Origin: Rebecca billardiae RCC1528 | Taxonomy: Eukaryota; Haptophyta | NCBI GenBank assembly: GCA_965240325.2 | Contig: OZ251248.1 | Span: forward strand, 930,001 to 994,000 | Length of the DNA: 64,000 bases | Direction: 5' to 3' | In this document: one piece after another, positions 42,610 to 55,968 of the stretch | How the letters are laid out: every line of letters begins with the position of its first letter | Numbering within the stretch: the first letter of the stretch is position 1 | Notes under the pieces: generated by a model | Told to the model about the DNA's origin: nothing | Database searches by the model: none | The model's input: the letters and a program-made list of their open reading frames with translations, nothing else | Program-made: the position numbers and the translations under genes

Positions 42610-44336
42610 TAGGGGGGCCAAACCGCTCATTTAAAAAAGAAAATCAAAGCCGCGGCGCATTTTCGCTCCTCCCTCGGCATTTTAGGGTGGCGCGGAGCCT
42701 TTTTCTCGGACCCCGCTCGAAAATCGAGCTCCGACGCGTTCGGGCGCTCTGAGAGCTCGGTTCCGCTCGAGCGAGCGGCCGGAGGCAGTGGACCGCCGCG
42801 CGCTCGCGTCCCATGATACGCCGAGATGGTCTCGGGAGCGCGCGCGCGTGACGCTGGTGGGCGCTTCTGACCCTTGTCTTTGCGCCACCAGCGGCTCACC
42901 ACCCGGTTCTTGGCCACCTCGCGCCGTGCGCGGCGCGCGTCGGCCGGCTTGAATTGCTGCGCTGCGTACGCCCGTCACGCTACCCCTCCTTGTGGCTCAA
43001 GATCAACTCGCCCCGGCGAGATCGATGCTCGCCCCAAGTGTTCATGTGTATCCGTGGATGCCCAGCTCGCCTAACCTGCCCTGCTGCGCCGGAATCGCCG
43101 TCAGCAGACCGGCGCGAGCTCGCGCGCAACACCTCCACGGAGCCCGCAACTGTCATGTTCCGCTCGTAGGGCCCGTGTTTGCACCTGCCGTGGCACTTGC
43201 GATGGTCAGCACGTTGGGTATGGGTCACGCGTGCCCCCAGATGGCGTCGGGGCGCCTCCCATTCGCCTCTCAGGACGTCGCGGACGTGCTCGCAGGCAGC
43301 GGATGGCTCATTCGACAGATCCGACGTGCACTCGACCGTGCCTACAAGCGCGCCCCTGTGACGCGCATGCCTGCAGAAGCAGACGCAGATGGGCCTCAAT
43401 GCACCGTGGTGCGCCCAAGACCGGCGGGAGCGTCAGAGACCGTCTCAATCTTGACACCTTGCACACGCCGGCGCTTGCCATTGGGCTCCGCGCAGCCAGA
43501 CAGGAGCGCCGAACAGCGCCGGATCAGCCTCTGTAGGCCGAATATCCGCCCCAACGCCCAGAAATAGCGCGGAACAGGGTAGGGCGTACATATATGGACC
43601 GATCCCATCCGGCCTGGTTTGGTGCAGAGACGCCAGCCACCACCTGGAGCAGGCGTTTGCTGCCGAATCGCATGCTCGGCACTGTGCCGCGCTGCGACGA
43701 CGACAGATTTGACCTGCCTCGTAGGTCTCGGCCATGGAGCGGTGACGGTTGGCTCGAGTGACTTTAAACCTTGATTATGACCGAGAGTACTCCCGAGCTG
43801 AGGACATGGGGCCGGTGCTTTGGGTCTACTATGTCTGCAATACGCCGTACGCATGGCCGTATACACAGTCTGAAAACGTATCTCGCGGCTCGAGATCAGA
43901 CGAGACTGTATTCATCAGCATGGCGTCTATATACACGGTGGGTATGTAACGACCAGAGTGGCTTCCGGGAAACTACGTGTTTGACAGCCTGCCAGTAGTC
44001 AGTACACAGCCTATATCGCATGTTGGGACCTGCTGCTGCTGGGGCCCTCAGAACGATCTCGCCGAGATGCTCTATCAAAGTGAAGTCGACATGGTCTATA
44101 TGTCACATATAAGACAGCCGTTACATGCCGTTTCCAATAAGTTCAGGCTCATTCTAATAAGTAAATATGCTAGCCGTTACGCCCTATATTCAGGGTATGT
44201 GCACCTGATTTTTTTACTTGGCTGGCCCAGACCCCTCCAGAGGGCATATGATCCAGCCCCAATTCAGCGCTAAACACTCGCTAGGACCAGCGCTCGTAGC
44301 CGTCAGTCACGTCACAGTGCCACTTTGGCCCCCCTA
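42610..44336 (-). mobile_element. 1.73-kb element with 13-bp terminal inverted repeats, copy 2 (inverted)
   Basis: Inverted copy of 32312-34037, with the same terminal 13-mer and same internal frames (191 codons now at 42992-43567, plus). Small differences exist: a few substitutions near 42775 and 42955, and an altered stretch near 43995-44050. The seven bases outside each end are ccggcgg in both flanks, a possible short duplication but weak in GC-rich DNA. Confidence 0.82.
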
Positions 44337-44492
44337 CCGGCGGGTCCGAAGGCGGCCGGCACGGGCGGCTGGCGGGCTGCCTGCGGCCCGGGCGACGAGT
44401 CGCGCGCGCAGCCGATATGTATATTGATGATGATGCGCGATGTCGTCTGGATGATGCCGCGGCGGCTGCCGCGCCGCCGCGCGCGCGGGCGG

Positions 44493-47400
44493 TCACACCG
44501 CGTGCCTGCCGTGCACGAGGTCCTTGTCCTCCATCTGCCGCATCACGCCGGTCGAGGGCACCAGATACATGAACAGATGGTTCTGGTTGGTCTGCAGATA
44601 CTCGACGAGGCGCTTCTCGACGAGCTGGCGCGAGGACTGCTGCACGGAGGAGCGGAGCTCGTCCTTGGTGGGCAGGTCGTCGCCCGCCTCGATCCGGTCG
44701 CGCAGGTCCTCCACGATCGTGCTGAACGAGTCCTCCTCAAGGAGCTCGCCCTGCGGGCCGGGCGGCGGCAGGGTGGCGGCGAGGGCGCGCGTGAGCGCGC
44801 GCGCGCGCCCGGCCGCGCGACGCGCACGGGAGGTGGCCCCCGCTGCTGCCCCGAGGGGTGGCGGGGCGGGGTGGCGTGGTGGCGGGCGGGGGGCGCGCAC
44901 CTTGAGCGCGGTGCGGAAGTCCGCGAACCGGTCGTGGAACAGGCACATCGCCCAGTTCTGCCGCAGAAAGTCCGGGAGGTCCGGGACCAGCCCCTCGTCG
45001 TACCGCGGCACGAGTCTGTTCACGTACATCTGCGGCATGGAGATGAGCTGCTTGAGGTTCGAGACCTCGATGGGGGTGGCGCCGAGGTAGGTGACCGCGT
45101 CGATCGTGTCGTACCGGTCGATGCTGCGGGCGGGGCGCGGGAGGGGGCGTGCGCGCGTGCTTGCGCGCGCGTGAGCTTGGCGCGACGGCGCGCGCGGGCG
45201 CGGCTACGGCGCGGGCGCGGCGCGCGGGCGCGGCGCGCGGCGGCGGCGGGGCGCGCGCGCGCACCGCACGCAGCAGTAGTCGCCCTCGTCCTGCCCGGTG
45301 ACGAGCTCGCGCCCGAAGCGCGGCGACTTGATCAGCTCGTCGTACGGCAGCGGCACCGCCGGCCGCGCGATCTGCATGTAGATCAGCCCGCCGGGCATCA
45401 CGCCGCCCTCGGCGCGCGGCTGCGCGAACGACGGCAACGCGTCGGGCTGCGCGCCCGCCGCGGACGCGCTCAGCGGGTCGAGGAGGGGGAGGAGGGAGTG
45501 CGCGACCTTGACGCCGACGTCGCGCTTGTCGTAGTGCTCGAGGTTCATCCCGCCGCGGTACCGCCGCGAGAACTTGGTCAGCGGCCCCGCCGCGTAGATC
45601 GACTGGTCCGACGTGCGGAACGCCGCGTCGATGACGAGGCGGCCATCGTACACGAGCGAGTTTGCGTTGCACGCGCGAAAAATGGCGTCGTCGACGTCGG
45701 GCGTGTCGGCGGTGAGGAGCAGCGCGGCGGGGAGCTCGCGCTCGTCCGCGTCGGCCTCGGAGACCACGATCGTCGAGATCGCGCCGTCGATCCCCGCGCG
45801 CACGTCGCGCAGCTGCACGCCCGCCAGCACGGCAATCCCGAGCCCCTCCAAAGCCTCGTGCACGCGAGACTCGACGCGCGGGTCGGGGAACGCCGGCGGC
45901 GCGTCGGGCGGCAGGAGGAGGCACATCTTGGAGGCGGGGACGCCGCGGTGGAGGAGGGCCTGGAGGGAGCAGTACGCCGAGAGCGTGCCGCCGTACACGA
46001 ACACGTCCGCGTCGTCGAGCTGCGAGCGCCGCGCCCACGCCGCCGAGTCGAGATACGCCGAGATCATGCCGGCCACGCCAGGCCCTGAGACGGACACGGC
46101 GCCTTCGATCGCGCCGGCGGCGGCGGAGGAGAGGGCCTGGAGGGTCTGGTCGTGCAGCGGCGGCGCGAGGAGGAGCACGTCGTACGGCACGCGCCCCGCG
46201 CCGCCCGCCAGCTCCACCGCCTTCGCCGTCCGGTCGATCTCGGCGATCGACGCGCGGACGACGCGCACGCGCGTGCCGAGCGCGAGCTGTCTGAGCTCGC
46301 GCGGCGTGAAGCAGTACGAGGTCGATAAAAAGGCGTCGGGGTCGGCGGACTCGTCGAGCACCTCGCGCGAGGAGAGGGCGGAGCCGTCCGCGCCCACGCC
46401 GCCGCCACCGGCAGCAGCACCACCACCACCGCCGTCGCCGCCCGCCTCGCCGCCGCCGCCGTCCGGCTCGGCGGCGCCGCCGCCGTCCGCCTCGGCGCCG
46501 CCGGCCGGCGGCTGCGGCACGCTCACGTCCGGCAGGCCGTCGGGCGAGATGAGCGTGACGGAGGTGAAGTGGAGGTAGGGCACGGTGAGCAGCGTCTCGA
46601 GGAAGGCGAGCGAGGTGTCCGACGCGCCGACCACCACGATCCGCACGTTGTTCTGGATCTTCGGCTCCGAGATCAGCTTCCGCGTGAGGAAGTGGAGCGC
46701 TGTGTCAGGCGGCGCCGCCTCGGCCATGCGGTCGGTGGCGAGCGAGGCCGCGGCGGCGCGGAGGTGCGGCGGGAGCTGGATGGGGCGGCGCGGGCGGACC
46801 TGGACGAACTCGCGCGCGACGTCGGGCACCGGCGCGTCGTGCTGCAGCTGCAGGTACAGCACCGAGCGCCGCGCCTTGCGGAACAGCTCCTTGAGCACGA
46901 ACCGAGCGGACGGCGCAAAGATCGGGTTAATAATAAAATCGTGCAACTGCGCGTGTCCGTCCGCGGAATGCTCGGAGAATAACACGTAGTCCTCGAGCTG
47001 GTAGTACATCTTGAGGCCGGCAACGTCGACGCCGGTCTGCTGCACCGTCGCCACGCCCACCACCTGCGCCTGGCACTCCACCACGTACGCCACCACCGGC
47101 AGCGGCGGCGCGTTCGCCCCGCGCGCGCCCTCCGCGTCCGCCACCGTCTCCGCCACCGCGTCGCGCACGCGCGCCGCGTGCGGCAGGCTCTCGACGAGCG
47201 CGCCGACGGCGGCCTCGTCGGCGCGCAGCGCGGCGCGCACGCGGAGCTGGCCGGTGAGCGCGGCGCGGTGGAACACGTACAGCACGTGCCCGAACGGCGC
47301 CGCGCCGCCCGCCGCCGCCTCCTCGCGCGGCTGCACCATAGCAAACGAATAGAGTAGCTGGAATTCGGCCGTTACGTGTGGTAACGTGATTACGCAATAG

Positions 47401-48930
47401 TCGAGGGCGGGGAAGAGGGCGAAGGCGGGGCGGAGGAAGTCGGCGGCGCGCGACTCGAAGGACTCGTCCATGCAGAAGAGCGTGATGCAGAACGCGTTGC
47501 TCCGCCAGCTCGAGCGGTCGCGCGCCGCCGCCTCCGCCGCCTCGGCCTCAGCGAGTCTGCGCGCCGCCTCGGCCGCCGCGGCGGCCGACTGCCGCGCCGC
47601 CGCCTGCTGCTCCGCGCGCCACTCGGCGCGGATGCGCTTGGTCTCCTCGTCCTCCTCCTCGCCCGCCGGCGCGCCGTCCTCGCCGCCCGACTCGCTCCCG
47701 CCCTCCGCCGCCTCCTCCGCCACCAGCAGCCCGCCGTCGCCGCCGCCGCCGCCGCCGCCGCCGTCCGCCGCTGCCGGCTCGGGCGGCGCGCCCGCAATGG
47801 AGACGGCACGCGGCGGCGGCTGCGCGGGCAGCGGCGCGGGCGGCGCGCCGGCGCCGGCGACGCTCGGGTCGGGCTTGAGCAGCCCGTCGTACGCGTCCAG
47901 CTCGAAGTACTCGTCGAGCAGCCGCACGTCGATGTCCGACGTCATCGCCAGCAGCCCGACCGCTCGACCGTCCGTCTCGGCCACGAGCGCCTTCGAGGCG
48001 CCGTCCTGCGCGCCAATCACCTCGGCGAGGAAGAACTCGCCGTAGCGCTCGGAGAGGACCTCGGACTGCGAGTTGAAGACGGGGACGAGGTCGTCGTGGT
48101 CCTCCACCCGCGCCGTGCGCACCAGCAGGTTCGGGATGTACAGCCCGCGCGGGCACGCATGCAGTTTGGTCCGAACTTTCGACGCCTCCTCTAGCGGGGG
48201 CACGAACTCAAACATGGAGCGCATCGGCGCGAAGAGGCGCACGTCGTGCGGCAGCGCGAGGAGGAAGACGTCCATCTCAGGGAGCGTGGTGAACGCCGTG
48301 CGCAGGATGTTGTCCGCCACCTCCGCCTCGTACAGGTGGTCCGCCAGGAAGAGGCAGAGCCAAAGCGTGTTGTGCGGCTGCGCGGACGCCATGGCGCGGC
48401 GCGCCGAGCGCGCGCGGCGCGGGCGAGCGCGCGCGGCGCAGCGCGGCGCGGAGCGAGGGCGTGAGCACGGGCGTGCGCGCGCTTCTGCCTGCGCGCGCGC
48501 GCGCGTGCGCGTGCGCGCACCGTGAACTCGGGGTGTCCGTGCGTCTGCTCCAGCCACTCTGGCCAGCTGGCCGCGTCGATGGAGGGCGTGAGGGCGGGGA
48601 AGTCGAAGAAGGCGGCGTAGCCGATGACGCGGCCCTCGCCGTCGACGGCGGTGATGCCGAGCGTCGCGTTCTCGCTGCGCGGCGGTGCGCGGCCGTGCGC
48701 GGCGTCAGGCCTGCGAGCGCGCGCGCGCGCGGCCGCGCGCGGCACCGCACGCGTGCGGCCGCGCGCGCGCGGTGCGCGCACATCATGTGCGTCACGTCGA
48801 AGCGGCCGTAGCGCTGCGAGAGGACGTGCGACTCATCGCCGATCAGCGAGAGGATCGCCGGGTGGTCGTCGAACTCGGAGCGCCGCACGAAGACGCCCGT
48901 GCGCGACTCGGGCTGCGCCTGAGCCGCCAT
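44493..48930 (-). CDS. CFAP61: CFAP61, calmodulin- and spoke-associated complex subunit
   Basis: Five exons, 48930-48782, 48674-48521, 48377-45265, 45123-44901 and 44750-44493 (introns 107, 143, 141 and 150 bp), 1298 aa against about 1240 in human. The N-terminal third has two acetyltransferase-like folds typical of CFAP61 (VFVRRSEFDDHPAILSLI, GYAAFFDFP, NTLWLCLFLADHLYE, NLLVRTARVEDHDDLVPVF). An acidic/alanine-rich insert (about 360-440) is lineage-specific. From about residue 675 a Rossmann-like NAD/FAD-type region begins (VRIVVVGASDTSLAFLETLL, SVTLISPDG) and continues through DVFVYGGTLSAYCSLQALL and SIYAAGPLTKF. CFAP61 sits at radial spoke 3 and helps control dynein in the axoneme. Splices restore family-like joins such as DYCCVRIDRYDTIDAVTYLG. 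Confidence 0.93.
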
Positions 48931-49047
48931 GGGGGCAGCCGCACGGCAACGTCAGCCCGTAACCGCTGCGCGCCCTACTTTTTTGCCGTGGCGAGCGGCC
49001 CATCAGATCACGATGGCTGCCGTCCACTGATGCTAACTATCCGTGGC

Positions 49048-50170
49048 CTACGGCCGTCGCGCCGCCGCGGCGGCCGCGCCCGCGGCCACGGCGGCCACGG
49101 CCGCCGCGGCGGCACGCGCGTGCCCGACCGGCGTGTGCGCGGGCCCGTACGCGCGGCGCAGGTCCTGCAGCAGCCCGAGCACCGCCGCCGGCTCGCCGCG
49201 CGCGAGCGCGTCGGGCGCGAAGAGGAACTCGATCGACAGGTTGGGCCGCTTGCGCAGCACGCGCAGCGACTGCTCGGCGTTGTGCCGCCGCGCGGCGAAC
49301 GAGCGCGGCGCGGGGGTGATGCCGCCCACCGCCTCGCGCGAGAGGGCCTCTGCGCGCGCGCGCGCCGCACCCGGGCGCGTCCAGTCGAGGCGCGCGCGCG
49401 CGCGGCGGCGGGTGAGTCAGCGGCGGCCGCGGCGGCGCTGGCGCGCGCGCGCGCAGGAGCGCGGCGCGCGCGGCGGCGCGCACCGGTCAGCTTGGCCAGG
49501 AGCGTGCCGTCCTGGAACTCGACCACGGCGTCCGGCCGCAGCAGCGCGTGCTCCGCCAGCTCGATGCCCGCGCGCGCCAAGAGCCACGCGCCGAGCGCGC
49601 GCGCCTGCGCCACCTGTGCCGTGCCGTCGGCAGAGACGGCGCGCTCGGCGCCGCCGCCGGGGCACAGTTGCGCGTCGGGCGCGCGCAGGCCGTGCGCCGG
49701 GTGTCGCGGCGGGTCCCACGCCACCGCCGCCGCCCCTTCCGAGCCGCCGCCGCCGCCGCCGCCGCCGCCACCGGCCGCCGAAGGCGCGGCCGTGCGCGCG
49801 GCCGGTGACAGGCCCGCCAGCGGTGGCGGCACGGATGCGCTGTTGGCAACGGCGTCCGGCTGGACGCCACCGCCAATGTCCGCGGCGGCGCGCGCCGCGG
49901 CGCTCGCGCCGCACGCGAGCTCGGCCACGAGCGCGCGGGTGCGCTCCGACGGCTGCGCCGCGGTGGGGGCGGCGGCGGCGGCGGCGGGCGGCCGCGCCCG
50001 CGCCGCCGCATCCGCCGGCGCCGCCGGCTGAGCAGAGCGTTGCAGCAGGGCCTCAAGGGCGCTCGTTGCGGCCGCGCCGGCTCCGACCCCCGCCGCGGGC
50101 GCGGCATGGCCGCCCGCGCCCTCGTCTGCGCCCGCCTCCATGCCCGCCGCCGCGCCGCCGCCATCGTCAT

Positions 50171-50212
<42 letters not shown>

Positions 50213-50645
50213 GCCAGTCTGACCGTAGCGGCAGGTATCGAGCGCGCGGCGCGGCATGGTGGGCTCTCGGCGCGGCGCCACGCGCCGCCGAGCGCGGCGA
50301 CCTGAGCGCGAGCAGCTCGTCCCACGCCACCGCCGTCCCGGAGTCCCAGCCGCATCCTGTCAGCTCCGCGCCGCCGCCGCCGCCGGCTGCGTCTGCGCCC
50401 CCGGCTGCAGGCGAGTGCGGCGCGGCGCGCGCGGCGCGTGCGAACGCCGCGCCGCGCGGCGGCGTGGCGGTGGCGGCGGCGCTGCAGCCCGGCACGTGCC
50501 ACGCCGGCGGCTGTGCGCCGTACGCGCCGCCGCCGCACGCGCCCTCCACCGCGCCCACCGCGGGGGCCGGCGCCACGAGCTCGGCCCAAGCCTCCGCGGT
50601 CTCAGCCCTCTGCACGCCGCCGCCGCCGCCGCCGCCGCAGCCGCT

Positions 50646-50680
<35 letters not shown>

Positions 50681-50838
50681 ATTCGCTTGCGCCCGTCAGC
50701 AGCGCATCCCAGCCGACGCGTCGGCCGGCGGCATCGGCGGCGTCCAGAGTGCTTGAGCCGCCATCGCCGTCGTCGCTCTCGCCGTCCGCGCTGCCCAGCC
50801 CGCCGCGCTCCGTGCCGCGCGCGCGCGCGCGCGCGCCT

Positions 50839-50914
<76 letters not shown>

Positions 50915-52340
50915 AACCGCTGCCGCCGCCGCCCAGCGCGCCCACGCCGACGTTGGCGCGCTTGTCGGCCTCGTCGCGCGGCGCGGCGCCGCGCGGGCGC
51001 AGCGCGAGCCTGAGCAGGTGGCACGCCGCCGCCAGGTCGCCCTCTTCCAGCACGCGCCGCGTCAGCTCGTCGAGCGACGACGGCGCCGCGCGCGCGCCCG
51101 GCGCCGCCGCGGCGGCGGTGCGCGCTCGCAGCGCGGCGCATCCCAGTTCACTGTTGCGGCGCGCGCCGGCCGCCGATCGGACGGGCCAGACAGCGCCGCG
51201 GATGAGGGGCACGCCGGGCCCCGCGTCGGCGTGCGCGGGGTCTGCCGCCCCGCCGCCGCCGCCGTCGGCCGCCGCGCACAGCGCCGCGCACAGCGCCGTG
51301 CCGTCGAGCAGCATTGGCGCGACCGATTCGAGCGCGCGCGCGCGCCACCGGCGCGCGGCGGCCGCGGCGGCCGCGGCGGCGCGCGCGGGCGCCGGCGGCG
51401 CTGGCGACGACGGCGGCGCTGGCGACGACGGCGGCGGCGAGTACGGCGGGGGCTGGTGCGTGGCGGCGGCGGCGGCGGCGGCGCCGAGGCCGCTGAGCGC
51501 GGCGCCGACGCCGCTCCCGTTGAGCCAGCGCAGCACCTCCTCCTCCGCCGCCTCCGCCGCCTCCGCCTCCGCACTCGGCCGCAGCAGCACGCGCGCGTCG
51601 CGCGTGCCGCGCACAATGCGCGCGAGTGCGCGCCAGCCAATCAAATCGCTGCCTGCGACCAGCTGGGCCTCCTCGGCTTCGTCAACGAGCGCGGCGGGCG
51701 CGGGGCGCGGGCGCACGCCGAGCTCGAAGAGCGTCGACGCCGCCTCGCGCCACAGCGCGCGCACCGCGTCGAGCGTCTGCGGCCGCCGCGCGCCCGCGCC
51801 GCCGGCGCGCGCGCCGCCGCGCGCGCCGCGCGCCGCGCCGCGCACGCGCGCCGCCGCCTCCGCCACCAAAGTCCCGTTGGTCAGAGGATGGCTGAGAGGG
51901 TGGTAACGGCGCGCGTGCGTGGCCCACGGCACGTGCAGGCCGAGGCGGCGGCGCAGCCACACGCGCGCGAAGTACTCGTCGCGCCCCGTCACGCCCGACC
52001 GGCGCAGCTCGCCGCGGCTCAACCCATCCAGCGACAGCCATTCTGCCAGTCGGATGGGCGGCGCGGCGCCGCCGGCCGCGGCCGAGCGCGCGCGCGGCGC
52101 GGCGCGGCGCCGGCGCGCGGAGGGATCGGCGCCGGCGGGCGAGGGCGTGGGCGCGCCTGAGACGACGGTCTCGGCGTCGCTCCCGCTGCTCCCGTCCTCG
52201 TCGGCGGCGCCGCCGCCGCCGCCCCGCCCGCCCCCGAGTGCGGACGACGACGCGGCAGCGGCGCCGCCGCCGCCACAGCCGCCGCCGCGCGATCGTGGCG
52301 CGCGCGCGCCGCCGCGCGCGCCGCGCGCGTCCGAGCCCGC

Positions 52341-52371
<31 letters not shown>

Positions 52372-54236
52372 TGCGCGTACGCGTGGAGCGCCTCGAGCAG
52401 CGCCCAGAGCAGCTGCGGCGCGCCGGCCGCCAGCCGCCTCGGCACGTCGCCCTCGAGCAGCACCGGGTCAACCGCCGCGGCGCAGCGCGCGCGCACCACA
52501 GCAAGCGCCTTGCTAAAGTTTCGGCCGCGCGCCGCGCGGCCGCAGTGGCCAGCGGCCGACGCGTCGACGCCGCGGATCGGCACGCCGGTGACGGCGGTGA
52601 CGAGGGCGCAGAGCAGCGCGCCGGTCTGGAAGGCGAGCACCGCCGCGTACGCCGAGGGCAGCTCGAGCGGCGGCGGCCGCACCGCGACGAGCCGCTCGCC
52701 ACGCGCCGACGCCGCGCGCGCCGGTACGTGCGCGCCGTCCGCGCGCGCGCCGCCGGCTGAGCGCGCCGCCCCAGGCGTTGGCATTCGAAGCCGCAGCGAT
52801 CGGAGCCAGCGCAGCAGCGTCTCTTGGTGGACGGCGCCGAGGGGCGGCGGCGCGCGCTCGAGGCGCGGCGCCGCGTCCGCGTGCGCGGCGAACGCCGCCT
52901 CCACCGCCGCGGCGTGCGCGGGCGGCAGCACAGCCGCGTGCGCCACGGGAGGCGGCGCGGCCGCGGCGGCCGCGGCGGCGGCGGCCGCCGACGCCGCCGC
53001 GGCGCCGGCGGTGGCGGCCGCGGCCGTGGCGTGCGCGCGTGGCGAGGCGGAGCGGCTCGACGCGCGCGGCTCGGCGGCGGCGGCGGGTCCCAGCGCGGAC
53101 CCCGCCGCCGCCGCCGCGTGCGCGCTCGCCACCGCGTCCGCCGCGGCACTGTTGGTGGCGGCACCGGCGGCGGCGCCGAGCTCGGCGGCAGACGCGCCGC
53201 CGGCGCGCCGCAGCGCGGCCGCATGCTCCGCGCTGTGCGCGCCCCGGCCCATGCGGCCGAGCGCGGCGGCGACGGCGGGGCCGAAGAGCAGCGCGGCGGC
53301 GCCGAGCGACGGCCCGCGGTGCAGCTGCTCCACCGACGTCGCGCGCCGCGCCGCCGCGCCGCCGCGCTCAGCCTCCGCGCGAACTACCGTCGGTGCCGCC
53401 CAGTGCGCCGACGGCGCGCGCCGCGGCGGGCCGTACGCGGCGGCCAGCGACAGCCGCGAGCGCGCCTCGGCCAGTGGCATGCGCGGCTGCACGGGGTCGA
53501 GCTGCGGCTCGACGGGCAGCTCGGGCGGTGGCGCCGCCGCCGGCGGAGGGCGCGCACCCGCGCGCGCGCCGCCGAAGCCGCCCGCCGCGCCGCGCGCCGC
53601 GCCGCCGCCGCCGCCGCCGAGTGCAGGCGGCGAGACAGGCCGACTGCCGCCCGCCGAGGCGGGCGGGGCGCGCGCGAGCGCGGGCACGGGCGCGCGCACG
53701 CGCTCGAGCTCCGCCCACTCCTCGTACCGCCGCGCCGCGCGCCGGTCGAGCGCGTGCACGCAGCGGCGCGCGAGCAGGCACGCACTCAGCAGCACGTCGG
53801 TCGCGCCGGCCGCCGCGTCGAGCGGCGCGTCCGGATCGAGGAGTCCGGGTGGCAGTGCGGCGTCGCCCGCCGCGTCGTGGAGCAGCTCGAACGCGCCGAC
53901 CAGCCGGCCGGGCGGCCCTCGCGCGCGCGCGTCCGGCGCGGGCAGCTCGAGCGCATGCGCGAGCGCGCGCGCGAGCTCAAACAGCGCCTCGCCATTGGCC
54001 AGCTGCTCGATTGACGAAACGAGGGCGCAGCTGCGGAAGGGCTGCGCGTTGAGGAAGTAGACGCACGCGCGCGCCGCCTCGGCGCGGTCCGCGCGCGGCA
54101 GCATCCGCGCGCGCCGCGAGCCGAGCCGCCGCGCGTGTGCGCGCGCCGGCCACCGGGCTGGCCCCACCGTTTGAAGGGCGGGCGGCGGTGCAGAGCCTCG
54201 GGCGGCGCTTGGCTCAGTTGACGAACGCAGCAGCAT
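49048..54236 (-). CDS. Very large protein with several calponin-homology-like modules
   Basis: Exons 54236-49484 and 49349-49048 (intron 134 bp), 1684 aa from ATG 54236; the frame is open to 54371, and 54104 is an alternative start. The clearest CH domain is C-terminal, split by the intron: LLRPDAVVEFQDGTLLAKLTEAL then RHNAEQSLRVLRKRPNLSIEFLF and VLGLLQDLRRAYG. Similar but more diverged modules are read at about 54075-53740, 52830-52375 (LAFQTGALLCALVTAVTG, NFSKALAVVR), 52000-51600 and 51550-51000 (LDGTALCAALCAA). Long poly-Gly/Ala tracts separate them. CH domains bind actin or microtubules; tandem divergent CH modules suggest a cytoskeletal scaffold. I cannot assign an orthologue. Confidence 0.7.
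50843..50913. repeat. Long GCC/GGC trinucleotide tract in coding sequence
   Basis: About 24 consecutive units encode poly-glycine on the minus strand. Shorter tracts of the same kind lie near 50182-50213 and 50622-50682. These are likely length-variable. Confidence 0.92.
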
Positions 54237-54424
54237 GGCGACCCCGCTTGGGCGCGCGCTCTGATTGGCCGCGCCGCGCTGGCTCTCGTTCGGCGCTTTA
54301 CAAGTGCGTCGCGCGGCCTTGCCATCCATATTATTGCTTCCGGGGGGACGGCGAAGCCCAGCCTGCCGCAAGGGAAGCAGCCGAGGCCGTCACGCGCGAG
54401 GCGGGCTTGGCAGCAGCGGCAGCG
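54237..54424. promoter_or_regulatory. Putative bidirectional promoter with CCAAT box
   Basis: 188 bp between divergent starts. ctgattggcc at 54261-54270 is a CCAAT box (NF-Y type) read on the minus strand. An AT-richer patch catccatattattgc lies near 54325. Confidence 0.6.
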
Positions 54425-55968
54425 ATGAACGGCACGGCGGCGTCGAACGGCTCGGGCGACATCATGCCCGCCGACCTCCCCGTCCGGTACGCCACCGCGC
54501 GCCGTGGCTCCGTCTCCGCCGAGGTCATCCACCGCCAGAGCGCGCACGACTTTGTGCCAAAGGTGCACCCAAAGTCGGAGGAGACGGCGCAGGCGATCCG
54601 CGCGTCGATCGGGACGAACTTCCTCTTCGACGGGCTCTCCGCGAAGCAGCTGCGCGACGTGATCAACGTGCGCGCGCGCGCGCGCCACGCGCCATGCGCC
54701 CGCGCCACACACGCGCTCACGCGCGGTGCGCCGCGCGCGCTCGCCGCTCGCCGCCTGCCGCCTGCCGCGCAGTGCATGTTTGAGAAGCGCGTCGAGGCGG
54801 GCGAGAACGTGATGACGCAGGGCGAGGACGGGGACTACTTCTACGTCGTCACCTCCGGCGTCTTCGAGGCCGTCAAGAACGACGCCGTCGTCTGCCGCTA
54901 CGACGGCTCGGGCGCGTTCGGCGAGCTGGCGCTCATGTACAACTGCCCGCGCGCGGCGACGATCGTAGCGCGCTCGGCGGGGACGCTGTGGGCGCTGGAG
55001 CGCACGGTGTTCATGCACATGCTCGTCGGCGAGCGCCAGAAGCGCGCCGTCGCCTCGGAGGCGTGGCTCGGCAAGATCCCCATCCTGGACTACCTCGACC
55101 ACACCGACCGCGCGAGGCTGTGCGACGCGCTCGTCAGCAAGGAGTTCAGCGCGGGCGCGACCATCTTCGAGCAGGGCGAGCAGGGGTTGTGGTTCTACCT
55201 GGTGGAGGAGGTGTGTGTGTGTGTGCACGCGCGCGCCGGGCGCATGCCGCCGCCGCCGCGGGCGCGTGCTCGGTGCAGGGCTGAGCGCGGGGTGTGCGGC
55301 GAGGCGGCGGCCGGCGGGCACACAGCGCGCACGCGCGCGCGCGCGGCGTGCGCGCCGGCTGACGCTCGTGTGCCCGCCGCGCGCGCGCGCACGCGCGCGC
55401 GCGCAGGGCGAGGCCGTGGGCATCCACACCGCGGACGACGGCTCCACCAAGGAGGTGGCGGAGATGAAAGCGGGCGACTACTTTGGCGAGCGCGCGCTCA
55501 TCACGGACGCGCCGCGCGCGCTCACCGTCGTCGCCAAGAGCTCGCTCAAGGTGCGCTCCCTTGCGCACCGCGCCCAGGGGCCTTTTTTTTATTATAAATA
55601 ACATCCCCCGCACCCCGGGCGGGGGTTTTCGAGGGCTGGCCCGCGCGGCGCGGCCAGTGAGGGCCGGCTGGCCGCGCGACGTGCGCGGCCGAGGGCCTGC
55701 TGCGCCGCGCGGACGGCGCGGCGCCGCCCCTGACCGTGCGCTGACGACTAGCCTTTGCCGTCCGCGCGCGTCGCCCCTGCTGCTGCTGTGTTTTTTTCCC
55801 CCTGTCCGGCGGGTGGAACCGGTGTGCGCGCTACAGGTGCTGTGCCTCGATGCGCCAGGCTTCGAGCGGCTGCTCGGCCCGTGCAAGCACGCCATGCAGG
55901 AGCGCATCGCCGCGTACCAATCGCTCGCTGCCGGCGCGGACGACGACGTGGACGCAGAGGACGAATGA
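54425..55968 (+). CDS. cAMP-dependent protein kinase regulatory subunit
   Basis: Four exons, 54425-54667, 54773-55210, 55407-55550 and 55837-55968 (introns 105, 196 and 286 bp), 318 aa. An inhibitor-site sequence RRGSVSAE near residue 27 has a phosphorylatable serine, as in type II subunits. Two cyclic-nucleotide-binding domains follow. Domain A has GDYFYVV and the phosphate-binding cassette FGELALMYNCPRAATI; domain B has YFGERALITDAPRALTV, with the R that contacts the cyclic phosphate in both. The usual N-terminal dimerisation/docking domain is absent, as in several protists. It would hold the kinase catalytic subunit inactive until cAMP binds. Splices fall at domain-conserved points (VINCMFEKRVEAGE; SSLKVLCLDAPGF). 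The second intron starts with a (GT)n run, the only non-GTGCG donor here. Confidence 0.92.
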
